64,000 nucleotides of DNA from Novosphingobium sp. Gsoil 351 (GCF_009707465.1 NZ_CP046120.1:3563501-3627500); one strand, 5' to 3'. Counted from the first letter of the stretch, positions 45,512 to 55,245 are shown. The notes: generated from the letters alone by a model not told the origin. Translations and numbers: made by a program.

Positions 45512-47224
45512 TCAGCCGTGCGTTCCCGACCACGCGGGCGCATCGATCGGTCCGTCGGGCTTCAAATCGAGCTGAGTAGTGCGCTCGGTGACCAGCAGAC
45601 CCTTTTCGGCGAGCATTTGCGCCACGGTCGTCGCGTCGACCGGGCGGCCATAGAGATAGCCCTGGCCCTTGTATTTGCCCATCGTGCGCAGTTCGGCGAG
45701 TACCTCGGGGCTTTCGATTCCCTCGGCGGTGATCGGCAGGTTCATCCCTTCGCCCAGCGAGGTAATCGACTTGACGATGGTCGAAGCGTCCTTGCTCGCG
45801 TTGATCGACGAGACGAAGCTACGATCGATCTTGATCCGGTCGAACGGCAGCGAGCGGAGTTGGGCAAGGCTCGAATAGCCGGTCCCGAAATCGTCGAGGC
45901 TGATCGCCACGCCCTGGTTCTTGAGGCTCGTGACGAGCGAGCGGACCACGCCGACGTTCTCGTGAAGGCAGCTCTCGGTGATCTCGATCTCGAGGCGGCT
46001 GGCGGGGAAATTGGCCTCCACCAGCAGCTTGAGGATGCGCTGAGCGAACCATGGATCGCGCAACTGGATGGCCGAGATATTGACCGAGATCGTCAGCGAG
46101 GGATCCCAAGTGGAGGCATCGCGCAGGGCCTGGGCGATGAGTTGTTCGGACATCTCGGCGATGGCGCCGATTTCCTCGGCGATCGGGATGAAGATCTCGG
46201 GGCTGACCAGCCCCAGTGCGGGCGAGCGCCACCGTGCCAGCATCTCGAAGCCGACCAGTTCGCCGGTCTCGAGGTCGATCTGCTGTTCGTAATACGGCAC
46301 GAATTCGCCGCGGGTCAGGCCGCGGCGGATGCCGGTTTCCAGCTCGCTGCGAAAGCGCAGCTCGTTGGCCATCTCGGGTTCGAACCAGTAATGACAGTTC
46401 CGGCCCTGCTTCTTTGCGTGGTACATCGCGATGTCGGCGTTGTGCAGCAGCGCCTGTGCATCGATCCGTCCATCGCCCGACCGAGTCTTGTCGCTGCTCG
46501 CGATGCCGATCGAGATCGTCGTTTCGAGCGACAGCCCCTCGTGCTGAAAGGGCATGGCGACGGTTTCGAGGAGGCGGTCGGCGAGGCGGTCGATAGTTGC
46601 CGGGTTCGCCGGGTCGAAAGTGATCACCGCCGCGAATTCGTCCCCGCCAAGTCGCGCCAGTACGTTTTCGGGCGGTAGCAGCCGGCTGACCCGCAGCGCC
46701 GCGGCATTGAGCAGCGCGTCGCCGGCGACATGACCGTTGAGATCGTTGATCGCCTTGAAGTTGTCGAGATCGAACAGCAGGAACGCTACCGCCTGACCGC
46801 GGGATTTGGCCACCGCGAGCAATTCGTCGGTCTTGGGTCCGATGCTGCGCCGGTTGAAGCAGCCGGTCAGCGGGTCGGTCAGGGCGAGCAGACACGCGCG
46901 CTTCTCGGCCTCGCGGCGTTCGTCGACCTCGCGTGTCAGATCGTTGTACCGCCGCCAGCCGAAGATGATCAGCGCGATGTTCAGGAGCAACGCATTGACC
47001 AGCATCCCGTCGGGGCCCTGGCCGCCTTGGGTCCAAGCCCGGACGACCTGCGGCAGGACGCTCCCGCCCGTGCCCACGAACATGATGATCGCCGCGGCGG
47101 CAAGGCCCAGCGCGACGACATCGCGCTGGGCCTTGCCGACGCGCGTTTGAGCGACGTCCGCCACGTGGGCAGGGTCGGTCGCGGGCGACGGATGCGACAA
47201 CTCGATTTCCCCCTGGTCCATCAT
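45512..47224 (-). CDS. Membrane GGDEF-EAL cyclic di-GMP enzyme
   Basis: 570 residues: two membrane helices (about 37-60 and 75-90), then GGDEF (193-197) with intact loop but no RxxD inhibitory site, then an EAL domain. The EAL motif reads EML at 327-329 and keeps the metal-binding Glu; the other catalytic motifs (NIS, EITES, DDFGTGYSS, KIDR, AEGIE, QGY) are all there. A dual or mainly phosphodiesterase activity is likely. The short loop between helices gives little for ligand sensing. It is divergent from ffh. Confidence 0.92.
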   Translation of the reverse strand: MMDQGEIELSHPSPATDPAHVADVAQTRVGKAQRDVVALGLAAAAIIMFVGTGGSVLPQVVRAWTQGGQGPDGMLVNALLLNIALIIFGWRRYNDLTREVDERREAEKRACLLALTDPLTGCFNRRSIGPKTDELLAVAKSRGQAVAFLLFDLDNFKAINDLNGHVAGDALLNAAALRVSRLLPPENVLARLGGDEFAAVITFDPANPATIDRLADRLLETVAMPFQHEGLSLETTISIGIASSDKTRSGDGRIDAQALLHNADIAMYHAKKQGRNCHYWFEPEMANELRFRSELETGIRRGLTRGEFVPYYEQQIDLETGELVGFEMLARWRSPALGLVSPEIFIPIAEEIGAIAEMSEQLIAQALRDASTWDPSLTISVNISAIQLRDPWFAQRILKLLVEANFPASRLEIEITESCLHENVGVVRSLVTSLKNQGVAISLDDFGTGYSSLAQLRSLPFDRIKIDRSFVSSINASKDASTIVKSITSLGEGMNLPITAEGIESPEVLAELRTMGKYKGQGYLYGRPVDATTVAQMLAEKGLLVTERTTQLDLKPDGPIDAPAWSGTHG

Positions 47225-47377
47225 CCTCGCCTAGCCCAAACGGGGCTAACAACCGGTTAAGTGATGTGCCCGAGCCGTGACGGCGCTTGCCAGCAACGTG
47301 CGTGATGGCTAAGGGCACCCGCAACATCGGCTTTCCGCAAGGGGCCGGATCACCACGACGCCGACGAAATGCGGCGC

Positions 47378-47412
47378 GCCGGTCGGCGAGGTTTCGCCCA
47401 CCGGCGTTTTTT
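47378..47412 (+). promoter_or_regulatory. Terminator-like hairpin directly upstream of ffh
   Basis: GCCGGT pairs with ACCGGC, with a nested GGCGA/TCGCC inside, and GTTTTTT follows. It ends 30 bases before the ffh GTG. No gene on the plus strand is upstream to be terminated, as the neighbour runs the other way, so it may end a small RNA or attenuate ffh. Confidence 0.6.
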
Positions 47413-47441
47413 GCGTTTCGCTAGAACGAACGGAAGAGCCA

Positions 47442-48911
47442 GTGTTCGACAGCCTGTCCGATCGCCTCAGCACCGTCTTCGACAAGCTGCGTGGCCGCGG
47501 CGCGCTCAGCGAGGACGACGTCCGCGCCGCAATGCGCGAAGTGCGGATCGCGCTGCTCGAGGCTGACGTCGCGCTGCCGGTGGTGCGGCGGTTCGTCGAC
47601 CGGGTGACCGAGGCGGCGATCGGCCAGCAAGTGCTGCGCTCGGTGACGCCGGGTCAGCAGGTCGTCAAAATCGTCAACGACGAGCTGATCGCGACGCTGG
47701 GCGGCGACGACGGCAAGTCATCAGAGCTCGACCTCAACGCCGCCCCGCCGGTGGTGATCCTGATGGCCGGGCTTCAGGGATCGGGCAAGACCACCAGCAC
47801 CGCCAAGATCGCCAAGGTGCTGAAGGAGCGACACGGCAAGAAGGTGCTGATGGCGTCGCTCGACGTCTATCGCCCCGCCGCACAGGAACAGCTCCGCGTG
47901 CTCGGCGAGCAAATCGACGTCGCCACGCTGCCGATCGTCGATGGCCAGATGCCGGTGGCGATTGCCTCCCGTGCGTTGCAGTCGGCCAAGCTCCAGGCGG
48001 TCGATGTTCTGCTGCTCGATACCGCCGGGCGGCTCCACGTCGATCCCGCGCTGATGGACGAGCTGAAAGCGGTCGAGGCCGCCACCCGGCCGCGCGAGAC
48101 GCTGCTGGTGGTCGATGCACTGACCGGGCAGGACGCCGTCAACGTCGCGCAGAGCTTTGCCGGACAGGTCGAGCTGACCGGCGTCGTGCTCACCCGGATG
48201 GACGGCGACGCGCGCGGCGGTGCGGCGCTTTCGATGCGCGCGGTCACTGGTAAGCCGATCAAGTTTGCCGGCACGGGCGAAAAACTCGACGGCATCGAGA
48301 GCTTCGATCCTGCGCGCGTAGCGGGTCGCATTCTCGGGATGGGCGACATCGTCTCGATCGTCGAGAAGGCGGCGGCGACGATCCAGCAGGACGAGGCGGA
48401 GAAGCTCGCGGGGCGGTTGGCCAAGGGCCAGTTCGATCTCGAAGACTTGCGTACCCAGCTGCGCCAGATGACCAAGATGGGCGGCTTGGGCATGCTCGCT
48501 GGTCTGATGCCGGGGATGAAGCAGGCAAAGCAAGCCTTGGCGCAAAGCGGCGACGACAAGGTGCTCCAGCGGATGGAGGCGATCATCGGTTCGATGACCC
48601 CCAAGGAACGCAGCCGTCCCGAACTGCTCAACGCCAGGCGCAAGATTCGCGTCGCCAAGGGGGCGGGTGTGCAGGTGCAGGACGTCAACCGGGTGCTCAA
48701 GATGCACAAGGATATGAGCGGGGCGATGAAGCAGTTGCGCAAGATGGGCGGCCTGAAGGGCTTGGGCGCCTTGTTCGGCAAGGGCGGAATTCCCGGCATG
48801 GGCGGCGGCGGAATGGGTGGATCGCCCGGCCTCGGCGGAGGAGGCGGCCAGCTGCCCGGCCTGGGTGGCGGCGGGCTTCCCGGCAACCTCAACGATCTTC
48901 TCAAGAGATAA
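47442..48911 (+). CDS. ffh: Signal recognition particle protein Ffh
   Basis: SRP GTPase: N domain from FDSLSDRLSTVFDKL, G domain with GLQGSGKTTSTAK, DVYRPAAQEQL, DTAGRL and TRMDGDARGG, then the Met-rich M domain (LGMLAGLMPGMKQAK, MTPKER) which binds signal sequences and the SRP RNA. The last 50 residues are Gly-rich. Start is GTG. 489 residues. Leads the conserved ffh-rpsP-rimM-trmD-rplS series. Confidence 0.97.
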   Translation: MFDSLSDRLSTVFDKLRGRGALSEDDVRAAMREVRIALLEADVALPVVRRFVDRVTEAAIGQQVLRSVTPGQQVVKIVNDELIATLGGDDGKSSELDLNAAPPVVILMAGLQGSGKTTSTAKIAKVLKERHGKKVLMASLDVYRPAAQEQLRVLGEQIDVATLPIVDGQMPVAIASRALQSAKLQAVDVLLLDTAGRLHVDPALMDELKAVEAATRPRETLLVVDALTGQDAVNVAQSFAGQVELTGVVLTRMDGDARGGAALSMRAVTGKPIKFAGTGEKLDGIESFDPARVAGRILGMGDIVSIVEKAAATIQQDEAEKLAGRLAKGQFDLEDLRTQLRQMTKMGGLGMLAGLMPGMKQAKQALAQSGDDKVLQRMEAIIGSMTPKERSRPELLNARRKIRVAKGAGVQVQDVNRVLKMHKDMSGAMKQLRKMGGLKGLGALFGKGGIPGMGGGGMGGSPGLGGGGGQLPGLGGGGLPGNLNDLLKR

Positions 48912-48961
48912 TCGACTTTAGCGAATTCAACGACCAAGATTTTCAGGAAAGGTAGAATACA

Positions 48962-49585
48962 ATGTCTGTTTCCATGCGTCTGTCGCGCGGCGGTTCCAAG
49001 AAGCGTCCTTATTACCGGATCGTGGTGGCCAACAGCCGGGCCCCGCGCGACGGCAACTATCTCGAGCAGATCGGGACCTACAATCCGTTGCTCGCCAAGG
49101 ACGACGCCAACCGCGTCAAGCTGACTGAGGATCGTGCTCGTTATTGGCTGGGCGTCGGCGCGCAGCCGACCGACCGCGTCGCGCGGATGCTCGACAAGGC
49201 CGGGATCAAGGAACGCGCGGCGACCAACAACCCGAAAAAGGCCGAGCCGGGCCAGAAGGCCAAGGATCGGGCCGAGGACCGCGCGACCAAGCTCGCCGAA
49301 GCCGAGGAAGCCAAGGCCGCGGCAGCTGCCGCTCCGGCGCCTGAGCCCGAGCCGGAAGTCGAGGTCGCCGCAGAGGAAGCAGCTCCGGAGGCGCCCGCCG
49401 AGGAAGCCGCTCCCGAGGCGCCGACTGAAGAGCCCGTCGCCGAAGTCGCCAGCGAGGACGCGCCGTCGGACGCCGCTCCCGAGGCGGCTCAGGAAGCAAC
49501 CAACGAAGCGACCCCAAACTCCGATGCGGGTGACGATGCCCAAGTAGGCGAGGGCGAAAGCGCTCAAGCTCCGGCCGAGGGCTGA
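48962..49585 (+). CDS. rpsP: Ribosomal protein S16 with long acidic tail
   Basis: The first 82 residues are ordinary S16 ([18 protein letters not shown], quoted here in full as a family start, and IGTYNPL). A 125-residue extension follows: a charged [20 protein letters not shown] helix-like part, then Glu/Ala/Pro repeats such as [17 protein letters not shown]. Length 207 versus about 80 in E. coli. Alphaproteobacterial S16 proteins often have tails, but this is among the longer ones I know. Ribosome site AGGAAAGG precedes ATG. Confidence 0.95.
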   Translation: MSVSMRLSRGGSKKRPYYRIVVANSRAPRDGNYLEQIGTYNPLLAKDDANRVKLTEDRARYWLGVGAQPTDRVARMLDKAGIKERAATNNPKKAEPGQKAKDRAEDRATKLAEAEEAKAAAAAAPAPEPEPEVEVAAEEAAPEAPAEEAAPEAPTEEPVAEVASEDAPSDAAPEAAQEATNEATPNSDAGDDAQVGEGESAQAPAEG

Positions 49586-49588
49586 CGA

Positions 49589-50077
49589 TTGATCCCGGAC
49601 AAGCCCGTCACGCTTGCCGCCATCATCGGCGCGCACGGCGTGACGGGCGAAGTCCGGCTCAAGCTGTTCGGCGAGGGCGTAGCGTCTTTGAAGCCGCACA
49701 AGGCATTCAACGGCGGTGCGCTGACGATCCTGAAACTCAAGGACGATGGCAAGGGCGGCGCCATCGCCCGCTTCGCTGGAGTGGCCGACCGCACCGCCGC
49801 CGAAGCCCTGCGCGGCACCGCACTGACCGTCCCCCGCTCGGCGCTGCCGCCGTTGGGCGAGGGCGAGTACTACCACACCGACCTGATCGGCCTTCCCGCA
49901 GTCTCGACCGAGGGCGAGCCGCTCGGGTTGTGCGTCGCGGTCGAGAACTTCGGCGCGGGCGATGTGATCGAAATCGAGAAGGCTGACGGCATGCGCTTCA
50001 TGGTGCCGATGACCGCCGAGGCCGTGCCGGAATGGGGAGATCGGCTGCTCATCGACGCAGCCTTCGCCGCGGGATGA
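49589..50077 (+). CDS. rimM: Ribosome maturation factor RimM
   Basis: Assembly factor for the 30S head that binds S19. N-terminal PRC-like domain [16 protein letters not shown] and C-terminal barrel with YYHTDLIGL and the W-containing end [10 protein letters not shown]. 162 residues. TTG start three bases after the rpsP stop; overlaps trmD by ATGA. Confidence 0.93.
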   Translation: MIPDKPVTLAAIIGAHGVTGEVRLKLFGEGVASLKPHKAFNGGALTILKLKDDGKGGAIARFAGVADRTAAEALRGTALTVPRSALPPLGEGEYYHTDLIGLPAVSTEGEPLGLCVAVENFGAGDVIEIEKADGMRFMVPMTAEAVPEWGDRLLIDAAFAAG

Positions 50078-50823
50078 CCTTCTCCGCCGCCGTTCTCACT
50101 CTCTATCCGGAGATGTTTCCCGGGCCGCTCGGCATGTCGCTCGCTGGGCGGGCGCTGACCGACGGCGCGTGGTCGCTCGACGCCGTCCACATCCGCGACT
50201 TCGCCACCGACAGGCACCGCACCGTCGATGATACCCCAGCGGGTGGCGGGGCGGGGATGGTGCTGCGCGCGGATATCGTCGCGCGAGCGGTCGATCATGC
50301 CACGGTGCTCCACCCCGCCAACCCGGTCATCGCGATGACCCCGCGCGGCGCACCGCTGACCCAGGCGCGCATCCGCGAGCTTGCCTCCGGCCCTGGCGTC
50401 ACCATCCTGTGCGGGCGCTTCGAGGGCTTCGACGAACGCTTGTTCGAGGCCCGCCCCGCCATCGAACAGGTCAGCCTCGGCGACATCGTCTTGTCCGGCG
50501 GAGAGCCCGCTGCGATCGCGTTGCTCGACGCTTGCATTCGCCTGCTCCCCGGCGTAATGGGCGCGCCTTCCAGCGGGACCGAGGAATCGTTCGAGGACGG
50601 ACTTCTCGAGTACCCGCACTATACCCGGCCCCAGCAATGGGAAGGGCGCACGATCCCCGAAGTGCTGCGATCGGGGGATCATGCGAAGATCGCGGCCTGG
50701 CGGAAACGGCAGGCGGAGATCGACACACGGTTACGCAGGCCGGACCTTTGGGAGCGCCACACCGGCGCTCGGGACCAGCCTGCCTCTGGCGCGCGGCGTG
50801 AAAAGAAGGACCAGGTCGAATGA
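50074..50823 (+). CDS. trmD: tRNA (guanine-N1)-methyltransferase TrmD
   Basis: Methylates G37 of tRNAs. SPOUT knot: [13 protein letters not shown] start, [24 protein letters not shown] and the active loop [14 protein letters not shown]. The Asp that acts as base lies in the [17 protein letters not shown] segment. 249 residues; the last 15 are a basic tail beyond the core. ATGA overlap with rplS. Confidence 0.96.
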   Translation: MTFSAAVLTLYPEMFPGPLGMSLAGRALTDGAWSLDAVHIRDFATDRHRTVDDTPAGGGAGMVLRADIVARAVDHATVLHPANPVIAMTPRGAPLTQARIRELASGPGVTILCGRFEGFDERLFEARPAIEQVSLGDIVLSGGEPAAIALLDACIRLLPGVMGAPSSGTEESFEDGLLEYPHYTRPQQWEGRTIPEVLRSGDHAKIAAWRKRQAEIDTRLRRPDLWERHTGARDQPASGARREKKDQVE

Positions 50824-51206
50824 ACCTGATTCAGACCCTCGAGGCCGAGGCCATCGAGGAATTCAAGGGCCGGAAGGACATTCCGGAATTCCGCGCGGGA
50901 GACACCGTCCGCGTCGGCGTGCGCGTCGTCGAGGGCGAGCGCACCCGCGTCCAGGCGTTCGAGGGTGTGTGCATCGCGCGTTCGAACCGTGGGCTCGGTT
51001 CGAACTTCACCGTGCGCAAGATGTCGTTCGGCGAGGGTGTGGAACGCGTATTCCCGCTGTACTCACCCAACATCGACAGCATCGTCGTGGTCCGCCGCGG
51101 CGTGGTCCGTCGCGCCAAGCTCTATTACCTGCGCGGCCGCACCGGCAAGCGCGCGCGTATTGCAGAGCGCAAAGTCATTAAGACTACGACGGCGGCCGCG
51201 GAATGA
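50820..51206 (+). CDS. rplS: Ribosomal protein L19
   Basis: Large-subunit protein at the 30S interface, 128 residues. [25 protein letters not shown]-like [10 protein letters not shown], and [13 protein letters not shown] are family patterns, ending in the basic [16 protein letters not shown]. It closes the ffh-rplS gene series and is followed by a hairpin. Confidence 0.97.
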   Translation: MNLIQTLEAEAIEEFKGRKDIPEFRAGDTVRVGVRVVEGERTRVQAFEGVCIARSNRGLGSNFTVRKMSFGEGVERVFPLYSPNIDSIVVVRRGVVRRAKLYYLRGRTGKRARIAERKVIKTTTAAAE

Positions 51207-51252
51207 GCTGAAGACCGATCACCATAGCGATCGGGCTGCAACACAGACCGAG

Positions 51253-51289
51253 ACGGCCGGCTTCCCACACAGGAACGCCGGCCGTTCTC
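51253..51289 (+). terminator. Hairpin after rplS
   Basis: A perfect 9-bp stem, ACGGCCGGC with GCCGGCCGT over 15 bases, followed by TCTCGT. The T-run is poor, and the hairpin lies only about 20 bases before asd, so partial read-through into asd is possible. Confidence 0.6.
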
Positions 51290-51308
51290 GTATTTGAGGA
51301 ATGAAACG

Positions 51309-52334
51309 ATGGGTTACCGGGTGGTGGTTGTCGGCGCGACGGGGAACGTCGGCCGTGAAATGCTCAACGTCCTGGCGGAACGCGAGTTTCCCGCCGACGA
51401 GATCGCCGCTGTCGCCAGCGCGCGCTCGCAGGGCACAGAGGTCGAGTACGGCGAGACCGGGCGGCGCTTCAAGTGCCAGAACATCGCCAACTTCGACTTC
51501 ACCGGCTGGGACATCGCGTTGTTCGCGGCGGGCTCGGGTCCGGCCAAGGAATACGCGCCCAAGGCCGCGGCGGCGGGCTGCGTGGTGATCGACAACTCGT
51601 CGTATTACCGCATGGATCCCGACGTGCCGCTGATCGTGCCCGAGGTGAACCCTGATGCGATCGACGGCTATACCGCGCGCAATATCATCGCCAACCCCAA
51701 CTGCTCGACCGCGCAGATGGTCGTCGCGCTCAAGCCGTTGCACGACGCCGCGACGATCACGCGCGTGGTGGTCAGCACGTATCAATCGGTCTCGGGCGCG
51801 GGCAAGCCGGGGATGGACGAGCTGTTCGAGCAGAGCCGCGCCATTTTCGTGGGCGACCAGGTCTCCATCAACAAGTTCACCAAGCAGATCGCCTTCAACG
51901 TGATCCCACACATCGACGTCTTCCTCGACGACGGCTCGACCAAGGAAGAGTGGAAAATGGTGGTCGAGACCAAGAAGATCCTCGATCCCAAGATCAAGGT
52001 CGTGGCGACGTGCGTGCGCGTGCCCGTCTTCGTCGGCCATTCGGAGGCGATCAACCTCGAGTTCGCCAACGAGATCGGCGCCGAGCAGGCGCAGGACATT
52101 CTGCGCGAGGCGCCCGGCGTGATGCTGATCGACAAGCGCGAGGACGGCGGATACGTGACCCCGATCGAATGCGTCGGTGATGGCGCGACTTACGTCAGCC
52201 GCGTCCGCGAGGACTCGACGGTCGAGAACGGCCTCGTGCTGTGGTGCGTTTCGGACAACTTGCGCAAGGGAGCGGCACTAAACGCCGTCCAGATCGCTGA
52301 ACTCCTCGGAAGGCGTCACCTCAAAAAGGGCTGA
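51309..52334 (+). CDS. asd: Aspartate-semialdehyde dehydrogenase
   Basis: NADPH enzyme of the lysine/threonine/methionine branch that also feeds DapF. Rossmann motif GATGNVGREML; catalytic Cys132 in NPNCSTAQM; the substrate His is in the later CVRVPVFVGHSEA. 341 residues. ATG 51309 has GAGGA eight bases before it; the in-frame TTG 51294 is less likely. Confidence 0.96.
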   Translation: MGYRVVVVGATGNVGREMLNVLAEREFPADEIAAVASARSQGTEVEYGETGRRFKCQNIANFDFTGWDIALFAAGSGPAKEYAPKAAAAGCVVIDNSSYYRMDPDVPLIVPEVNPDAIDGYTARNIIANPNCSTAQMVVALKPLHDAATITRVVVSTYQSVSGAGKPGMDELFEQSRAIFVGDQVSINKFTKQIAFNVIPHIDVFLDDGSTKEEWKMVVETKKILDPKIKVVATCVRVPVFVGHSEAINLEFANEIGAEQAQDILREAPGVMLIDKREDGGYVTPIECVGDGATYVSRVREDSTVENGLVLWCVSDNLRKGAALNAVQIAELLGRRHLKKG

Positions 52335-52356
52335 GCGCCACAGCGAGGAATTTTCG

Positions 52357-52983
52357 ATGCGCCTTGCCCTGCCGTTCGTCGCGCTCATCGTGCTCGCGGC
52401 GTGTGATCGCTCGCCGGAACAACCCGTTCCGGCGGATGCGGCCACCACCGTGCCTGCCTCGGAGGCCAGTGTCTTGCCGATCGCGTCCGCTGCACCGCAA
52501 GCTCCGGCCAAAAAGACGCCTCGGGTGACGCTGGCGGCCGACGGCATCATCATGGCTGGCGCGGTCGATGGGCGGGACACCGCCGCCACGCTGAAGTTCG
52601 GACGCGATCAGGCGGAAACGTTGGAGGCGATGACCGTCGAATTCGGCAAGCCGAAGTTCGGCAAGCTCGCCGAATGCGGTGCGGGTCCGATGGAGTTCGC
52701 CGCGTGGGGGCCGCTGACGCTCAATTTCCTCGGTGGGAAGCTCGTCGGCTGGCGGGCGGAGAAGGGCGCGCCGGTGGTAACCGTCGATGGACTGCAACTG
52801 GGCAATACCCTCGCCGAGATTAGCGCCGAACGCTCCGCCCGGCGGGTGCCCGGCACCACCTTGCCCGGCGAGTTCGAGTACGCATCCGGCGACGGCGGGA
52901 CGATCGGCGGTTTCCTCGATGGCGCAGGCGATGGGGCCAAGGTCGTCAGTTTCCACGCCGGGACGACCTGCTTCTTCCGCTGA
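52357..52983 (+). CDS. Putative lipoprotein, function unknown
   Basis: 208 residues. Signal peptide with a good lipobox LAAC at residue 13-16, then a Pro/Ala-rich spacer of about 40 residues and a compact domain (VTLAADGIIM, KFGRDQAETLEAM, AAWGPLTLNFL, GTTCFFR). Two Cys in the domain (ECGAG and TTCFF) could form a disulfide. I do not recognise a named family. It follows asd by 22 bases and may be cotranscribed. Confidence 0.78.
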   Translation: MRLALPFVALIVLAACDRSPEQPVPADAATTVPASEASVLPIASAAPQAPAKKTPRVTLAADGIIMAGAVDGRDTAATLKFGRDQAETLEAMTVEFGKPKFGKLAECGAGPMEFAAWGPLTLNFLGGKLVGWRAEKGAPVVTVDGLQLGNTLAEISAERSARRVPGTTLPGEFEYASGDGGTIGGFLDGAGDGAKVVSFHAGTTCFFR

Positions 52984-52992
52984 CCCGAAGTC

Positions 52993-53202
52993 TCAGCGCC
53001 CTTTGGTCAGCGCGCCCGCTTTGTGCGCCGCGCGTTTGCCGTCCTCGGTTTCGACCAGATATTCGGGATTGTCCTTGCTCGCGGCGACGTGGTGGCCCTT
53101 GATCTCCATCGGCGCGGTGATCTTTTTCACGACCTTCCCGTGCGCGGTTCCGCCGTGGCTTTTCCAGCTGACGGCATCGCCCTTGGAAAGCGACTTGGGC
53201 AT
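52993..53202 (-). CDS. DUF2945 / TUDOR-like small protein
   Basis: A 69-residue basic protein. KGDAVSWKSHGGTAHGKVVKKI and EIKGHHVAASKDNPEYLVE are typical of the DUF2945 family (also called hypervirulence-associated TUDOR domain), with phrases quoted in part. The strand pattern fits a small barrel that binds an unknown ligand. AAGCGACTTGGGC follows start on the other strand. Convergent with the lipoprotein gene. Confidence 0.82.
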   Translation of the reverse strand: MPKSLSKGDAVSWKSHGGTAHGKVVKKITAPMEIKGHHVAASKDNPEYLVETEDGKRAAHKAGALTKGR

Positions 53203-53327
53203 GGCTGTTCTCCGATCGGGGTGGCCGTTCAACCGGTGGCGGCGGCGCCAGTTCCGCCTGCCTTCGCCCAACGCTGTACGTGTCGGGCCGAGTTGAGATG
53301 CGCTCCGCATTCCAGCCTCGCGCAGCG

Positions 53328-53354
53328 TCCCTCGACTTCGCTCGGGATGAGCGG
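53328..53354. repeat. Half copy of the SSEVET-type repeat
   Basis: CCCTCGACTTCGCTCGGG plus ATGAGCGG equals one arm of the variant found in the gspH leader. No partner arm is nearby. It lies between the DUF2945 gene and the DsbA-family gene. Confidence 0.75.
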
Positions 53355-53413
53355 CATTGTACCGCAGGGAGACATACGATGGCTCGAATGAAATCCTGGG
53401 GGATGCCTGGTCC

Positions 53414-54062
53414 ATGACCCTCGCCGCCGACATCTTCTGGTCGTTCCGCAGCCCTTACAGCTACCTCGCCACGCGCCGCTACCGGGCGCTGGCTGACCAA
53501 TACGATCTCGCGCTCACCCTGCGGCCGGTCTATCCGTTGGCGATCCGCCAGCCCGATTTCTTTGAGCGCAACCATCCCAGCTGGCTGCGCTACCTGCTCA
53601 CCGATGTGGTGCGGCTCTCGCAATCTCTGGAGATACCGTTCGCGCCGCCGCGCCCCGATCCGATCGTCCAGGACATCGCCACGCGCCGGATCGCGGATGA
53701 CCAGCCGCATATCTATCGGCTCACCCGGCTGGGCCAGGCCGCAGCGCGACGGGGGCAAGTCGCTGGCGTTTGCCGACGAGGTTTCGCGGCTGATCTGGGG
53801 CGGGACCGCGGGATGGAACGAGGGCGACCACCTTGCCGGGGCGACTCAGCGGGCTGGCCTCGACTTCGCCGAGCTCGAAGCCGAAATCGCCAGCGAGCCC
53901 GAGGCGCTGGACGCCGAGATCGCCGCCAACCAGGCTGCGCTCGAAGCCGCCGGGCACTGGGGCGTGCCGACGCTGGTATTCGAGGGCGAGCCTTTCTTCG
54001 GCCAGGATCGGATCGATCTGGCGGTATGGCGAATGCAGCAGAAAGGACTGGCCGAACGATGA
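53414..54062 (+). CDS. DsbA-family protein, 2-hydroxychromene-2-carboxylate isomerase-like (frameshifted as read)
   Basis: Thioredoxin-fold protein of the GST-kappa/HCCA isomerase type: DIFWSFRSPYSYLA at the start, with Ser in place of the DsbA Cys, and GVPTLVFEGEPFFGQDRID near the end (quoted in part). The frame breaks at a five-G run (53751-53755); dropping one G joins AAARR to GKSLAFADE and gives 215 residues. Such enzymes use glutathione in aromatic breakdown, but no catabolic genes are near. A sequencing error is the likeliest cause of the break. Overlaps the next gene by ATGA. Confidence 0.82.
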
Positions 54063-54502
54063 GCGTGCAGACCGGCGGGTGCCAGTGCGGCAAGGTGCGT
54101 TATCGCGTCGAAACCGAGAAGGCGCAGGCGTATCTCTGCCACTGCCGGATGTGCCAGAAGGCGACCGGCGGGTTCGCCGCCGCGTTCGTCCAGGTTCCCG
54201 CCGGTGCGTTGACTTGGGAGAGCAAACCCGACTGGTATCAAAGCTCGCCGATCGCGCGGCGGCCGTTCTGTTCGCACTGCGGCACCCCGCTCGGGTTCCA
54301 CTTCGCCGATGGCAAGGGCAATCCCGACATCACCTTCGGCAGCTTCGACGATCCTTCCGAGTTCACGCCGGAGGCCCACGCGGGGTCGGAGAGCATCCAC
54401 GAAGCCTGGCTCGATACGCGCGCTCTGCCGCGCCACCACTCCGCGACGACCGAAAGCATCGCCAAGCGCTGGAAGGCGGCCGGGCGCGAGGTTCCCGAGT
54501 GA
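54059..54502 (+). CDS. GFA-family glutathione-dependent enzyme-like zinc protein
   Basis: 147 residues with the CENP-V/GFA fold. Zinc ligands: GGCQCGKVRY, then CHCRMCQK, and CSHCGTPLGF. The family name comes from a glutathione-dependent formaldehyde-activating enzyme, but most members have no known activity. It overlaps the DsbA-family gene and the hydrolase gene, so all three are likely made together. Confidence 0.9.
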   Translation: MSVQTGGCQCGKVRYRVETEKAQAYLCHCRMCQKATGGFAAAFVQVPAGALTWESKPDWYQSSPIARRPFCSHCGTPLGFHFADGKGNPDITFGSFDDPSEFTPEAHAGSESIHEAWLDTRALPRHHSATTESIAKRWKAAGREVPE

Positions 54503-55245
54503 GGGGCGAGTTCTTTGAGGGTTTCGGCGGGGCCAAGCTGGCGCTGCATCGGTTGGGGGCGGGCCGCCCGGTCATACTGCTGCATGGCCTGTTCTCCAGC
54601 GCCGAGATGAACTGGATCAGGTTCGGCCATGCCAAGCGCCTCGCCGAGGCGGGGTTCGAGGCGCTGATGCCCGATCTGCGAGCCCACGGAGAGAGCGCCA
54701 AGCCGCATGATCCGGCGAGCTATCCGCCCGACGTCCTCGCCAACGATGCCGCCGCGCTGGTCACATACCTTGGCGTGACCGACTACGATCTCGTCGGCTT
54801 CTCGCTCGGCTCGCGGACAAGCGTGCGCGCGGTGCTGGCGGGACTCGCGCCGCGCCGTCTGGTGCTGGGCGGGATGGGACTCGAGGGTTTGGCCGGGTGG
54901 GCCAGGCGGGCCGCGTTCTTCCTCGACGTGATCGCCCGCTTCGGCTCGATCCGCCCCGGCGACCCGGCCTACATGGCGCAGCAGTTCATGAAATCGATGA
55001 AGGTCGATGCCGAGGCGGCGCGGCTGTTGCTGGGGTCGATGGCCGACACCCCGCCCTCCGCGCTGGCCGCGGTGACCATGCCGACACTGGTTCTGTGCGG
55101 CGCGCAGGACGATGACAACGGCGATCCCGACGCGCTGGCCGCGGCGCTGCCCGATGCACGCCGCGCGACCGTTCCGGGCACGCACATGGGCTCGGTTACC
55201 CAGCCGGAGATGGCTAGCGAGATCGTTTCATTTCTAACCACTTGA
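54499..55245 (+). CDS. Alpha/beta hydrolase
   Basis: 248 residues. Oxyanion strand-turn LLHGLFSS, nucleophile elbow GFSLGS with Ser, Asp near LCGAQDDDNGDP and His in GTHMG. GTG start in the stop of the previous gene (GTGA). Substrate not predictable. The core LRAHGESAKPHDP is typical of small esterases or epoxide-type hydrolases. Confidence 0.9.
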   Translation: MRGEFFEGFGGAKLALHRLGAGRPVILLHGLFSSAEMNWIRFGHAKRLAEAGFEALMPDLRAHGESAKPHDPASYPPDVLANDAAALVTYLGVTDYDLVGFSLGSRTSVRAVLAGLAPRRLVLGGMGLEGLAGWARRAAFFLDVIARFGSIRPGDPAYMAQQFMKSMKVDAEAARLLLGSMADTPPSALAAVTMPTLVLCGAQDDDNGDPDALAAALPDARRATVPGTHMGSVTQPEMASEIVSFLTT

